64,000 nt of DNA. Origin: Kastovskya adunca ATA6-11-RM4 (lineage in GTDB: Bacteria > Cyanobacteriota > Cyanobacteriia > Cyanobacteriales > Coleofasciculaceae). The stretch spans positions 124,001 through 188,000 of the forward strand of contig JAHHHJ010000001.1 of assembly GCA_019359445.1 (NCBI GenBank), read 5' to 3'. The position numbers and the translations under genes are program-made. The notes beneath the pieces were generated by a model. The model searched no databases, was not told the origin of the DNA, and worked only from the letters and a program-made list of their open reading frames with translations. Shown piece by piece: positions 7,969 to 16,431 of the stretch. How positions within the stretch are numbered: the stretch's first letter is position 1; each line of letters opens with the position of its first letter.

Positions 7969-9270
7969 GTGAGTGCTTCGACCTTAGAGCAGATTCTCAA
8001 ATTAGCCGCACCGCACGCTGAGGCGGCGGAAGTTTACTACCTCTCCAGTCAAGACACGCCGATTGAGTTTGAGAACAATCGCTTAAAGTCCTTGCAAACT
8101 AAAGCATTGCAAGGCGTTGCTCTGCGGGTGATTTGCCAAGGAAGATTAGGATTTGCTAGTTCCACCGATTTGACGCGCCTCGACGATCTGGTGGCGGCGG
8201 CGGTGCAGACTGCCGAAATTAGCGACCCGGCGGAGTTTGAGTTTGCCTCTAATGTGCAGCTAACACTACCAAAAAGTGAATTTACCCCACCGCCGACTCC
8301 AGACTTAGTCACCGTCGGCGAACACCTAATTGAACAAGTTCAGGCTTACAACCCGGATATCCTCGTTGATGTGGCGTTTCATATCCGTTCTGGTACGGTC
8401 AAGATTGCTACTAATAGGAATGTTTACGCCGAGCGGAGCAGCCAGGTGATCAGCACCAGTTTGTCTGGCAACTTGGTGAAGGGGGAAGATTTTCTTCAGG
8501 CGTACAGCTATGAAGTGGTGCGAGACGGAGTTCCAGATTACTCGCATATCCTGCAATCACTTTTGCAAAAGTACCAGCGAGCGGAAAAGCTAGCGACGAT
8601 TAAAAGCGGCACGTTTCCTGTCTTATTTACCCCCAGAGCGGCGGCTAGTACCATTGGACGCTTGTTTAAGACGATTCTCTCCGGTCAAGCGGTGGTGCAA
8701 AAATCATCCCCCCTAGCAGACAAAAGGGGAGAGCTGTTATTTGACCCGCGTTTAACAATTTATGAAGACCCTAGTATTGGGGCTTCTGCTTGTGTGTTTG
8801 ATGATGAAGGAACGCCCACTAGCCGCAAGGAGTTGATTGCTCAAGGTGTTGTGCAGGAATTTTATTGCGATCGCCACTGGGCATCTCGTGGCGGGTATCC
8901 CTTCAGGGGGAATGGCTTTCGTGGCGGGCTTTCTCGTCCTTCACCAAATTTAGTCAATCTCTGCATGATGCCAGGGAAAACCTCAATGGAGGAGTTGATT
9001 GCGGGGATGGATGAAGGATTGATTGTCGATCAAGTTTTGGGAGCAGGACAGTCGAATCAATTAGCTGGAGAGTTTTCGGTAAATCTGGATCTGGGGTACA
9101 AGGTAGAAAAAGGTGAAATTGTCGGTCGCGTGAAGAATACGATGGTCGCTGGTAGTATTTTTGAGGGGTTCCAGCATTTGGTAGATTTGGGCAATCAGCC
9201 GGAATGGATCGGCGGCGGGTCTTATCTACCGTGTTTGTTGTTTGAAGGACTGGGTGTGGCGGCGCGGTAG
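7969..9270 (+). CDS. pmbA: TldD/PmbA-family protein (PmbA/TldE-like)
   Basis: 433 residues from GTG. TldD and PmbA (TldE) form a metalloprotease that in other bacteria processes small peptides such as microcins and degrades unfolded substrates. The sequence has the family layout: an N-terminal domain (AEAAEVYYLSSQDTPIEFENN) and the C-terminal beta barrel with GGLSRPSPNLVNLCMMPG and VKNTMVAGSIFEGFQ. I do not see the HExxxH metal motif that defines TldD, which is why I favour the PmbA/TldE side, normally the non-metal partner. The tldD partner is not in the window. The DUF3153 gene follows on the same strand 68 bases on. Confidence 0.85.
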   Translation: MSASTLEQILKLAAPHAEAAEVYYLSSQDTPIEFENNRLKSLQTKALQGVALRVICQGRLGFASSTDLTRLDDLVAAAVQTAEISDPAEFEFASNVQLTLPKSEFTPPPTPDLVTVGEHLIEQVQAYNPDILVDVAFHIRSGTVKIATNRNVYAERSSQVISTSLSGNLVKGEDFLQAYSYEVVRDGVPDYSHILQSLLQKYQRAEKLATIKSGTFPVLFTPRAAASTIGRLFKTILSGQAVVQKSSPLADKRGELLFDPRLTIYEDPSIGASACVFDDEGTPTSRKELIAQGVVQEFYCDRHWASRGGYPFRGNGFRGGLSRPSPNLVNLCMMPGKTSMEELIAGMDEGLIVDQVLGAGQSNQLAGEFSVNLDLGYKVEKGEIVGRVKNTMVAGSIFEGFQHLVDLGNQPEWIGGGSYLPCLLFEGLGVAAR

Positions 9271-9338
9271 TAGTTTTTTAGGAACCCCGAACACAAACCT
9301 TGTACGCCAAGAGGGAAGAGAAGAAGGAGGACGTTGTT

Positions 9339-10163
9339 GTGAGACTAGCTACGGTTGATTGGTTGCAGAGTACCTACCGCACGGTGGTGCGTTTGCGGGT
9401 TCTGGTGATTCCTTTGCTGGCATCGCTGCTACTTTCTGGTTGTGTTAAGTACGATCTGGGAGTAAATTTTGAGGGGCCACATCAGGGAGCGATTGTTCAC
9501 CATATTAAGCTTGGGGAAAAACTGACGAGCTTTAGCAATGATCAGGTACAGGATTGGCTCAAGAGTATTGAACGGCGATCGCATCAACTTCAAGGGAAGG
9601 TCAAGCGGGTTTCTGACAAGGATCTGCTCGTCACCATTCCTTTTAGTAGCGGTGCGGAGTTGGAGTCCAAGTTCAATCAATTCTTTAACCCCAATACTGA
9701 GGAAAAGTCAGTATCAAAGTCGTCGCTAGAGGCAGCTAATTTGCCTAACTTCGATTCCAAGTTCCATTTGGCTCAGAGTAACCTTTTGCTTTTACAGCGC
9801 GATCGCTTGAGCTACGACTTGGATTTGCGATCGCTGGGCGTTCTTTCTAGCAACGGTAATGTGATTGTCAGCCCTAGCTCGCTATTCGATTTGCAGTTCG
9901 CCTTGGAAACCCCTTGGGGCGCACGCAGCATTCAAAAGGCAGAAAATGCGATCGCTCCCGATGTCTACTACAACGGACATCAGTTAGTCTGGAAGCTCGA
10001 ACCCGGACAAATCAACCATATAGAAGCCGTCTTCTGGATGCCTAACCCGTTGGGTTTAGGAACGGTGTTAATTTTCGCATTGATAGTCGTTGGTTTCTAT
10101 CTGAAGTACAAGCGTTTTCCCTGGACGGAGGCAATTGTCCCTCCTGCTGTACCTCAGAGCTAG
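9339..10163 (+). CDS. DUF3153 lipoprotein
   Basis: 274 residues. The GTG at 9339 is chosen because AAGGAGG lies 8 bases upstream; the frame is open back to a TTG at 9300. A signal peptide ends in a lipobox (LLASLLLSGC), so the mature protein should be lipid-anchored from Cys. The body (KYDLGVNFEGPHQGAIVHHI, LVTIPFSSGAELESKFNQFF) is typical of DUF3153, a family almost confined to cyanobacteria and plastid lineages. A C-terminal transmembrane helix (LGLGTVLIFALIVVGFYLKY) follows a conserved beta-rich part. The function is unknown; a thylakoid or plasma membrane location is inferred. Confidence 0.85.
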   Translation: MRLATVDWLQSTYRTVVRLRVLVIPLLASLLLSGCVKYDLGVNFEGPHQGAIVHHIKLGEKLTSFSNDQVQDWLKSIERRSHQLQGKVKRVSDKDLLVTIPFSSGAELESKFNQFFNPNTEEKSVSKSSLEAANLPNFDSKFHLAQSNLLLLQRDRLSYDLDLRSLGVLSSNGNVIVSPSSLFDLQFALETPWGARSIQKAENAIAPDVYYNGHQLVWKLEPGQINHIEAVFWMPNPLGLGTVLIFALIVVGFYLKYKRFPWTEAIVPPAVPQS

Positions 10164-10197
10164 CGGCCATAGTTTGAAAGAGAAGACAACCTATAGT

Positions 10198-10223
10198 AGG
10201 GGCGAACAACCGTTCGCTCCTAG
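10198..10223. terminator. Hairpin between convergent genes
   Basis: TAGGGGCGAAC and GTTCGCTCCTA pair across a short loop in the space between the DUF3153 gene (plus) and the gene at 10253 (minus). There is no T-run, so it is a terminator-like or dispersed palindrome. Confidence 0.45.
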
Positions 10224-10252
10224 TGCGGCGCTTGCTCCCCTGCTCCCCCAAA

Positions 10253-10759
10253 CTAGGCGCTATTGATCCTCAGATCAATGGGCTGGGGGTTGTTGAGGTC
10301 AAACCGGATAGAGTTGGCTCCCCAACTGCGGAAGTCTGGTGCTATCCGTGTCAACTTTTGCAAGATATCGTCATTCACCCACAAAATTAGGGGGAAAGCA
10401 AACTGTTTGCGAAACTCCTCTCGCACTAAGTTTGTTGCTTTGAGCAGTTGCTCTAGGGTGATTACAGACTCTAATCCAAACACCATTAAAGCTGGGGGCT
10501 GCTCCTCTGCAAGGGCTACTTGAATGGTTGTAAATAGCTTATTGACTGAAGGATGCAGAATTAATTCTTGAATTTCGATGGGAGATAACTCATGTAGCCG
10601 GGTGACAAGTTGCTCTCTTAGGGGTAGAGAGTTGCAGCACGCCAAAATCAGCGAGAACTGCCCTTGAGACAAGGCAATGCTTCTGGCTAATCTTCTGAGC
10701 GATCGCTCATAGTTGACGCTGTTGCTGTTTGTTTCTGAGTTGGTGTAGGGGTCAATCAT
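10253..10759 (-). CDS. Truncated N-terminal module of a cyanobacterial NTPase/TPR regulator
   Basis: 168 residues. The segment YERSLRRLARSIALSQGQFSLI through PLILWVNDDILQKLTRIAPD and FRSWGANSIRFDL is the N-terminal module that in many cyanobacteria precedes a large NB-ARC/NTPase plus TPR protein (recognised from memory of the family). There it reads like a P-loop-domain-related front end. Here the frame stops right after that module, and nothing in the following DNA (towards 10163) encodes the rest. It is either a stand-alone version or the surviving end of a deleted gene. There is no membrane segment or signal peptide. Confidence 0.65.
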   Translation of the reverse strand: MIDPYTNSETNSNSVNYERSLRRLARSIALSQGQFSLILACCNSLPLREQLVTRLHELSPIEIQELILHPSVNKLFTTIQVALAEEQPPALMVFGLESVITLEQLLKATNLVREEFRKQFAFPLILWVNDDILQKLTRIAPDFRSWGANSIRFDLNNPQPIDLRINSA

Positions 10760-11183
10760 AGGGAACTCCGGAGTAGCCTGTCGATTAGGAATTTTGTTGA
10801 CTTCCTAAGAGCGGATGATTTCACACGTTAATGCCTACACTTCTCTATTGTATCTTTCAGAAAATTTAGGCAATCGTTACATAACTTAAAGAATTTATCA
10901 GTAGACTCACGTATAAAACTCGCACAGTTCTCCGTAAATCTACTAGAGCCTAGGGGCTGAAAATGCTCTGAAGTCTCAAAAATTTAAGCGGGTGATCAAA
11001 CTCGATATGTTCATCATGCACATTGGGCGTGTAAAGCGCATGGAGACTCCCGGCGAAAATTGCGCGGCGCGAAGTCTAAAGTCAGGCAACGCATTAATTA
11101 ATGGGTGAATGCAACATAAGCTAAGTTGCCTAAGTCATGGGAAATTGATCGCAGACCTACGTGTCTTTTAGATAATTCAATCG
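10760..11183. other. Intergenic region with a structured leader
   Basis: About 420 bases between divergent genes. Near the plus-strand gene there is an imperfect hairpin: GGCAAC at 11085 pairs with GTTGCC at 11125, with a smaller CATT/AATG hairpin inside. Otherwise AT-rich with no frame of note. Confidence 0.45.
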
Positions 11184-13079
11184 GTGTCCCCTATGAATCG
11201 GTTTGTCAAAAACCTTTTTACCGCCTGTGCAGATGGGCTTTGTGCTTTTAGTCGTGCCTGTGGGCGTCAAGCTTGGCTAGTCTTTTTATTTATCTTAGGC
11301 ATCACACTAGCGGTGGTGAAGCCACCTGCGGCTTACTCGCAAAGCACCTTTTCTGATGTTCAGGGAACTTGGGCGCAACCCTGTATCGAACAGCTTGCAC
11401 AGCAGCAAATCATTAGTGGCTACCCCGACGGCAGCTTTAAACCGAGTGCGTCTGTTACCAGAGCAGAATTTGCAGCGATGTTAGCGCGGGCGTTTCCCAC
11501 TGCATCTGAAGTAAACAGTGGGAGTCAGTTTATTGATGTGCCAAACAGTTACTGGGCGCATAACGTGATTAGCAAGGCAGCCCGCACGGGATTTCTCTCT
11601 GGTTATCCGGGTCAAATTTTTCGACCGACGCAACGAATTCCCCGCGTACAGGTGTTGGTGTCGCTGGCAAATGGGTTGAAGTATGTGCCGACAGAGGCGG
11701 CGGCGACAACCTTAAATGCAGCATTTACAGATACAAAAGCGATTCCTGAGTATGCAACAGAAGCGATCGCCGCTGCTACAGAAAGACAGTTGGTGGTAAA
11801 TTATCCGAACGTGCGATCGCTTAATCCCAATCAATCTGCTACTCGTGCCGATGTCGCGGCGTTCTTGTGCCAATCAACAGGCATTGCCAACGCTATATCT
11901 AAGCAATACATTGCCGCCGTTCCAACCTCCGCCCCCAACTACAACGCTCAAAAACGCGAGATACGCGGGGTATGGCTAACCAACATTGATAGCGATGTGC
12001 TGTTTTCCCGGAGCAAACTGACCAGCGCCATCGAACGCCTCAAGCAACTGAATTTCAACACCCTCTACCCCACCGTCTGGAACTGGGGCTATACACTTTA
12101 CCCCAGCCAGGTGGCCGAAAAAGTCACTGGACGAGCCGTCAGGTTGGTGACACCTTTAGACGCAAACCTCGATCCCGATATGGGAACTAAAGGGCGAGAC
12201 ATGCTCAAAGAGATGATCGAGTTGGGACATCAAAAAGGAATGCGAGTCATTCCCTGGTTTGAGTTTGGCTTCATGGCACCTGCGGATTCCGAATTAGCCA
12301 AACGCCATCCCGACTGGCTTACCCAAAAGCAGAACGGTGTAAAGACAGAAAAAGAAGGAGTTCACAGCCGCGTTTGGCTCAATCCCTTTAAACCAGAAGT
12401 GCAGCAATTCATCCAAGATTTAGTGGTTGAAATTGTCAGCAACTACAACATTGATGGCATCCAATTTGACGACCACTTTGGCTTGCCTTCTGACTTTGGT
12501 TACGACCCCTACACCGTCGCCTTGTACAAACAAGAACATGGCGGTAAATCTCCCCCTGCTAATCCCAGAGATCCCGCATGGGTGCGCTGGCGGGCAAACA
12601 AAATGACTGATTTTATGACGCGGGTATTCCGGGCAGTTAAAGACAAGAAACAGAATGTCATCGTCGCCCTTTCCCCCAATCCTCAACGTTTTTCCTACGA
12701 ATATTTCTTAGCGGATTGGGAAACGTGGGAACGACGCGGTTTGGTGGAAGAACTGATGGTGCAGATTTATCGGGATGACTTCAATGTCTTTATCTCAGAA
12801 TTAGAACAACCCGACATAAAAGCCGCACGCAGTCATATTCCTGTTGGTATCGGCATTCTTTCCGGACTCAAAAACAAACCCATTCCCCTATCCCAAATCA
12901 ATCGGCAGGTTGAGGCGGTACGACAACGCGGATTTGCTGGGGTATCGTTCTTCTTCTACGAAACCTTGTGGAACAACGCTTCCGAACCCTCTAACCAGCG
13001 TCAGTCTGCTTTTGGGTTACTCTTCCCCATGCCCGCAGAACCCCCCACTTTGTTAGAAGATTCGGAAGGGTCAACGTAA
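11184..13079 (+). CDS. SLH-domain envelope protein with GHL10 glycosidase-like domain
   Basis: 631 residues (GTG at 11184, or ATG at 11193; neither has a clear ribosome site). A membrane/signal segment ([15 protein letters not shown]) is followed by about three SLH repeats (residues about 54-235; [40 protein letters not shown]), which bind the cell-wall-linked polymer. The second half is a GHL10 (DUF187-type) barrel: [74 protein letters not shown]10 is related to glycoside hydrolases but the substrate is not known. The protein is probably fixed at the outer surface and acts on a wall or sheath polysaccharide. Its 3' end overlaps the convergent gene by 79 bases. Confidence 0.88.
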   Translation: MSPMNRFVKNLFTACADGLCAFSRACGRQAWLVFLFILGITLAVVKPPAAYSQSTFSDVQGTWAQPCIEQLAQQQIISGYPDGSFKPSASVTRAEFAAMLARAFPTASEVNSGSQFIDVPNSYWAHNVISKAARTGFLSGYPGQIFRPTQRIPRVQVLVSLANGLKYVPTEAAATTLNAAFTDTKAIPEYATEAIAAATERQLVVNYPNVRSLNPNQSATRADVAAFLCQSTGIANAISKQYIAAVPTSAPNYNAQKREIRGVWLTNIDSDVLFSRSKLTSAIERLKQLNFNTLYPTVWNWGYTLYPSQVAEKVTGRAVRLVTPLDANLDPDMGTKGRDMLKEMIELGHQKGMRVIPWFEFGFMAPADSELAKRHPDWLTQKQNGVKTEKEGVHSRVWLNPFKPEVQQFIQDLVVEIVSNYNIDGIQFDDHFGLPSDFGYDPYTVALYKQEHGGKSPPANPRDPAWVRWRANKMTDFMTRVFRAVKDKKQNVIVALSPNPQRFSYEYFLADWETWERRGLVEELMVQIYRDDFNVFISELEQPDIKAARSHIPVGIGILSGLKNKPIPLSQINRQVEAVRQRGFAGVSFFFYETLWNNASEPSNQRQSAFGLLFPMPAEPPTLLEDSEGST

Positions 13080-13960
13080 ATTAATTGCTTTTGGGTTAAA
13101 CACATGGCAATGCCTTTTTCGTAGTAAGCGGCTTCGTTGATGAAAACGGGATAAACGGTTGATTTTCCTTCATAGGCGATCGCTTGACCATCAAAGCTCA
13201 GAAATAAGGGATCGCCTGGATGCAGGGCTTCGTAATCTTTCCCTTGAAGCTGAGGGTGGATCATTGCCTGAATCTTGCCCTCTTGATTCCGTGGGTAGTC
13301 GATAATTCCCAGGTATTCATAGAGGGCGAAGGTGCGATCGCTGAGTAGGGTTTTCCCCTGGTTATAGGCTTCTAAATAGTCCAAAACGGCATAGATGAGT
13401 TCCTCCGTTTTGATAAAAAAGTCTGCATCGATCACGCCTTGGGCTACAGAACCTACCTCAATCGAAAAACTCAAGTCGCAAATAGACCGCAAGCAAGCAT
13501 CTTTTTGACTATCTTGAGCGTAGCTATAAACCCTTACCAAGGGATTAATTGCACTGAGATAAGCCGCCAATTGCAAGTTGAAGGGATGGTTGTTCCCCAG
13601 AATAATTGTTAGCCCCATATTGGCGGTGGTGCTATGCAAATCCACCAGCAAATCGACTGGGGATTTACCTTGCGGTTTTAGCAACTGGTATATCGTCTTT
13701 GCACGGCGTTCTTCATAGTTAGAACTTGTCGGATCGTGCAAGTCTTGGTTGTGGAAGCAGCGATTCAAGTCTTTGTCGATGTATCGCCTGTTTACTTCAA
13801 CGGCTTTGGGATTTCCTAATAATGTCAACGTTTCAAAACTGGAACGCTTAACTCGTTCGGGAAATCGCTGGAATTTCTCGATTAGGTATACCCCGGTTAG
13901 TTCATTCCCATGGATTCCTCCAACGATCGCCACTCGATTAATTGGGTTCATATTCTTCAT
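13001..13960 (-). CDS. Aspartoacylase/AstE-family zinc hydrolase
   Basis: 319 residues of the M14-related aspartoacylase family, which remove an acyl group from an N-acylated amino acid. The zinc site is visible: IHGNE (His17, Glu20) and [11 protein letters not shown] (His near 109), with the arginine/asparagine segment [13 protein letters not shown] that fixes the carboxylate. The likely start is uncertain: ATG at 13960 lies only 2 bases from GAGG, while the ATG at 13951 has a normal 10-base spacing and would shorten the protein by three residues. The last 26 codons overlap the 3' end of the SLH-GHL10 gene on the other strand. Substrate unproven: N-acetylaspartate is the animal substrate, not known here. 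Confidence 0.85.
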   Translation of the reverse strand: MKNMNPINRVAIVGGIHGNELTGVYLIEKFQRFPERVKRSSFETLTLLGNPKAVEVNRRYIDKDLNRCFHNQDLHDPTSSNYEERRAKTIYQLLKPQGKSPVDLLVDLHSTTANMGLTIILGNNHPFNLQLAAYLSAINPLVRVYSYAQDSQKDACLRSICDLSFSIEVGSVAQGVIDADFFIKTEELIYAVLDYLEAYNQGKTLLSDRTFALYEYLGIIDYPRNQEGKIQAMIHPQLQGKDYEALHPGDPLFLSFDGQAIAYEGKSTVYPVFINEAAYYEKGIAMCLTQKQLIYVDPSESSNKVGGSAGMGKSNPKAD

Positions 13961-14488
13961 TCCTCAAGTTCTGCTTGAGAAGGTTGTCTTCTTGCAATTA
14001 CAGTAAGGGAGAGTATTACTATATGTCCAATATCTAATTAACTAAAATTTTATACTTATGAAATGCGGAGAAATGGGTTCAAAAGGCTAAGGAGCAAGGA
14101 TTCTTACACGCTCCCAATCAACCGAGTTTTTGAGCTTAGTAATATTTTGCTGATAGTGAGAATTTTGACAAGGTTCTGAAGATTTCAAGACTAAGGTGTT
14201 AGCTGAGTTAGAGAAAGCTGATAATTTTGCTATTTAGGTACACGCTGGTTCCGGAGATTTCCCAGGAATTGCCCCTGAAATTAATGTTTGATGCGTGGTT
14301 TATTTCACCTAAAAAACGAATCAGACCTCCTAGAAATATCTCTAAGAGGTCTTCTCATTTTCTTATGAAGTTTGTTATACTGAAGGGTTTGAATATAGCG
14401 AGTAAAGAAATCAGATTCGACTGACTAGAAGAAAATAGACGTTTGCCGAGAATGGCTCTAGTATAGAGGAGTCCTATAACAAAAAAAA

Positions 14489-14632
14489 ATGAATAGAGAA
14501 ATCCGAGTATGGCTTTTCTTAGTCCTTGCCATACTCGTATCCGCTGCTGTAACAGGTATACCTAAATTACAGCAGCCTGAATTGATGGACTGTATCGTTG
14601 TTATTCTTTTATGGATAATCGACAAGCGATAG
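14489..14632 (+). CDS. Small membrane protein (47 residues)
   Basis: A short frame I read directly: Met-Asn-Arg-Glu-Ile-Arg, then a hydrophobic helix VWLFLVLAILVSAAVTGI, a polar loop, and a second hydrophobic run CIVVILLWIIDKR before TAG. The layout is two short transmembrane helices with a basic end. GAGGAG lies about 17 bases upstream, rather far for a ribosome site. It is followed by a terminator-like hairpin at 14669 with a T-run, which supports a real transcript ending here. Function unknown. Confidence 0.5.
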   Translation: MNREIRVWLFLVLAILVSAAVTGIPKLQQPELMDCIVVILLWIIDKR

Positions 14633-14668
14633 CTAAGGCTGAATCAGTTTAGCGCTGATTCTTAGACA

Positions 14669-14708
14669 ATCGGGCTACTCTCGCCAAAGAGTATGCTCGA
14701 TTTTTTTG
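14669..14708 (+). terminator. Rho-independent terminator after the small membrane gene
   Basis: ATCGGGCTACTCT pairs imperfectly with AGAGTATGCTCGAT across CGCCAA and is followed by seven T. A second weaker hairpin (AATCAG...CTGATT) lies just before it. Confidence 0.7.
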
Positions 14709-14896
14709 TTGAGAACACATGACTGCATATGCCGTCATTACTATAATAATATAGCAGATGTGTATGGTAGTGCGTCAAATTTTGGTGGGTCGAGTAAAGT
14801 AGAGAGACCTTTACCCCCAAGCATGACCTCGCATTTGAGCCACTCCCGGAATAGGTAGCCTTCTGGCGGGAAGGGAGTAAGCAAAACTTGTGCCTC
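14709..14896. other. Intergenic DNA with a foldable block
   Basis: A TATAAT-like hexamer stands near 14751. Further on, ACTCCC near 14842 pairs with GGGAGT near 14873, with GCC-TTCT-GGC inside, so a transcript could fold. No frame or known RNA family could be recognised. Confidence 0.3.
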
Positions 14897-14929
14897 AGAT
14901 CCCCGACTTCTTCAAGAAGTCGGGGATCT
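14897..14929. repeat. Perfect palindrome, dispersed family copy A
   Basis: AGATCCCCGACTTCTT, one base, then its exact complement: 33 bases. It lies after GTGCCTC and 11 bases before the stop of the DUF4336 gene. A second, partly decayed copy with the same GTGCCTC flank is at 60292-60324. Confidence 0.75.
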
Positions 14930-14939
14930 ACATTCAGAG

Positions 14940-16163
14940 CTAAACCTTTTCCTGCGGTGGCGGCGTGATGCCAAACCCAATCAGGTTGTTATCCAGTTTC
15001 CTCAGTAAGCTAAAGTCTTCCTCCGGTAAACATTGGCTTTCGCCCTCAGCAAGAAGAGAATTCTTTTTAAGGAAGGCGAACGCCTGCCGAAACTGCTGCG
15101 GGCTTGTCTCAATCGGCGAGTCAAAGTGACAGGGAACAATCCGCTGAAAATTCCAGCTTGCCACCTTCTCTGCCCAGTCGAGGGTTTCCTGCGGTGCCCG
15201 GTTGAGAATCAGGGTTTGCAGAATTGGTGCGACAAATAGACGCCCGCCTCCTCGCAAAGCATCAAAGGACTGCTTCCAGTCCTCCTGCCATTTAAAGGGA
15301 AACCAACCGAAATAGGCTTTCTTCGACCGATCCGGAGCTTTAAGCGCATCGCGCACCGATTGCCCCATTTCCGCTACCTTCAGCGCACTGGGTTGGAAGT
15401 AAAGCGTAAACAGCGAGATGCGCTGCCATCCTTTGCGGCGGCTTGCCTCGTTGTCCTCAATAACATCGAAGGCATCATCCTTCGCGTGGAACAGCAACGG
15501 GTAGGGGTCAAGTTGGACGATTTCCGGCGGTTCCTCTGGTACAGAAAGCACCGAGTCAGTTATGAGCAGTGTACGCGATCGCTTATGGAAAAATGCCACT
15601 TCCTCAAACCGCCCTGGCCCAAGTTCAATGGCACCCAAGATCGCGTAGTCAAACTCATCAGCAAAGGGGACTTTGCTGCTATTAGATGGGAGTATCTGAG
15701 TGCGTTTGGAAGGAAAGCCCAGCCAGCTTAGGGGGAGATTTAAGGGAAAGCTCCACTGATTCGGGGCGACGAAAACCTGCGAGTTGGGAAACTGTCTGGC
15801 AAACGGGCCGACAAAGACCTTGTGCTCTAAGCCGGAAATAGTGGGCAAGATAATGTATTTAACGCCACCATGCTTTGCCACCAACTCCTTAACCAGTCGA
15901 ATGCACTCTCTTGTCGGCGCAACAGGCGCATAGATCAAAAGCCCCCCAGCATCGAGCCTAATGACACTCATGCGAATCGGCACGGCGACATAGACGATAC
16001 CCTGCACTTGGTCGAAAGTCCAAACGGTGTCCTTAACCACTTCTTTGCGAATTGTCCGCCGCTTGCCGTAGGGGTAGAGTGGCAAAGTGAGCCAGAAACG
16101 CCATGACCAGTCTTTAGAGCTAACTTGCTCCTGTATATTTTGCGCTGTTATTGCGGTATCCAC
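14940..16163 (-). CDS. DUF4336 domain protein
   Basis: 407 residues. The GTG at 16163 is chosen because AGGAGG stands 8 bases upstream; the frame is open back to 16235. The sequence is typical of DUF4336, a family common in cyanobacteria and plants: YPYGKRRTIRKEVVKDTVWT, VPIRMSVIRLDAGGLLIYAP, KHGGVKYIILPTISGLEHKV and FVAPNQWSFPLNLP. The fold resembles the metallo-beta-lactamase class, but I do not see a complete HxHxDH site. A hydrolase of unknown substrate or a pseudo-enzyme is possible. No membrane segment. Convergent neighbours: none. Confidence 0.85.
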   Translation of the reverse strand: MDTAITAQNIQEQVSSKDWSWRFWLTLPLYPYGKRRTIRKEVVKDTVWTFDQVQGIVYVAVPIRMSVIRLDAGGLLIYAPVAPTRECIRLVKELVAKHGGVKYIILPTISGLEHKVFVGPFARQFPNSQVFVAPNQWSFPLNLPLSWLGFPSKRTQILPSNSSKVPFADEFDYAILGAIELGPGRFEEVAFFHKRSRTLLITDSVLSVPEEPPEIVQLDPYPLLFHAKDDAFDVIEDNEASRRKGWQRISLFTLYFQPSALKVAEMGQSVRDALKAPDRSKKAYFGWFPFKWQEDWKQSFDALRGGGRLFVAPILQTLILNRAPQETLDWAEKVASWNFQRIVPCHFDSPIETSPQQFRQAFAFLKKNSLLAEGESQCLPEEDFSLLRKLDNNLIGFGITPPPQEKV

Positions 16164-16345
16164 TGCACGACCTCCTCCCAACTTCCCAATCCTCAAAACG
16201 GTTTTGCTCGTCGATAATGTTGGGTTCCTCAGCAAGAACGCTGCTTTGTAAGTTCCTCAACCCAACTGACAAGATGACCTTGTTTAATCTTATTAGGTTG
16301 GGCAGAGTGAAGCGTGCTGGTTGAGTGACAAATCTTTTCGGGTAG

Positions 16346-16372
16346 GTTGGGTTGAACAGCGTCAAACCCAAC
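16346..16372. repeat. Palindromic intergenic repeat
   Basis: GTTGGGTT and AAACCCAAC face each other over about 10 bases. This GTTGGGTT/AACCCAAC palindrome is common between genes of many cyanobacteria. It lies in a stretch (16164-16431) that encodes nothing I can support. Confidence 0.6.
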
Positions 16373-16431
16373 GCCAAAAAACTTTTAGCGCTCTACGGTC
16401 AATCAAGGAGTGTAGGACTTTTGTCAGTCAG

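Noticed and set aside
14227-14424. 65-codon plus-strand frame
   Set aside because: Low support: no family and no ribosome site; chance frame in AT-rich DNA.
14709-14896. 6S RNA or 4.5S RNA
   Set aside because: Neither the signal-recognition RNA core nor a 6S-like closed stem could be recognised; left as an unnamed structured block.
16120-16377. 85-codon minus-strand frame
   Set aside because: Overlaps the DUF4336 start and a dispersed palindrome; translation of repeat DNA.
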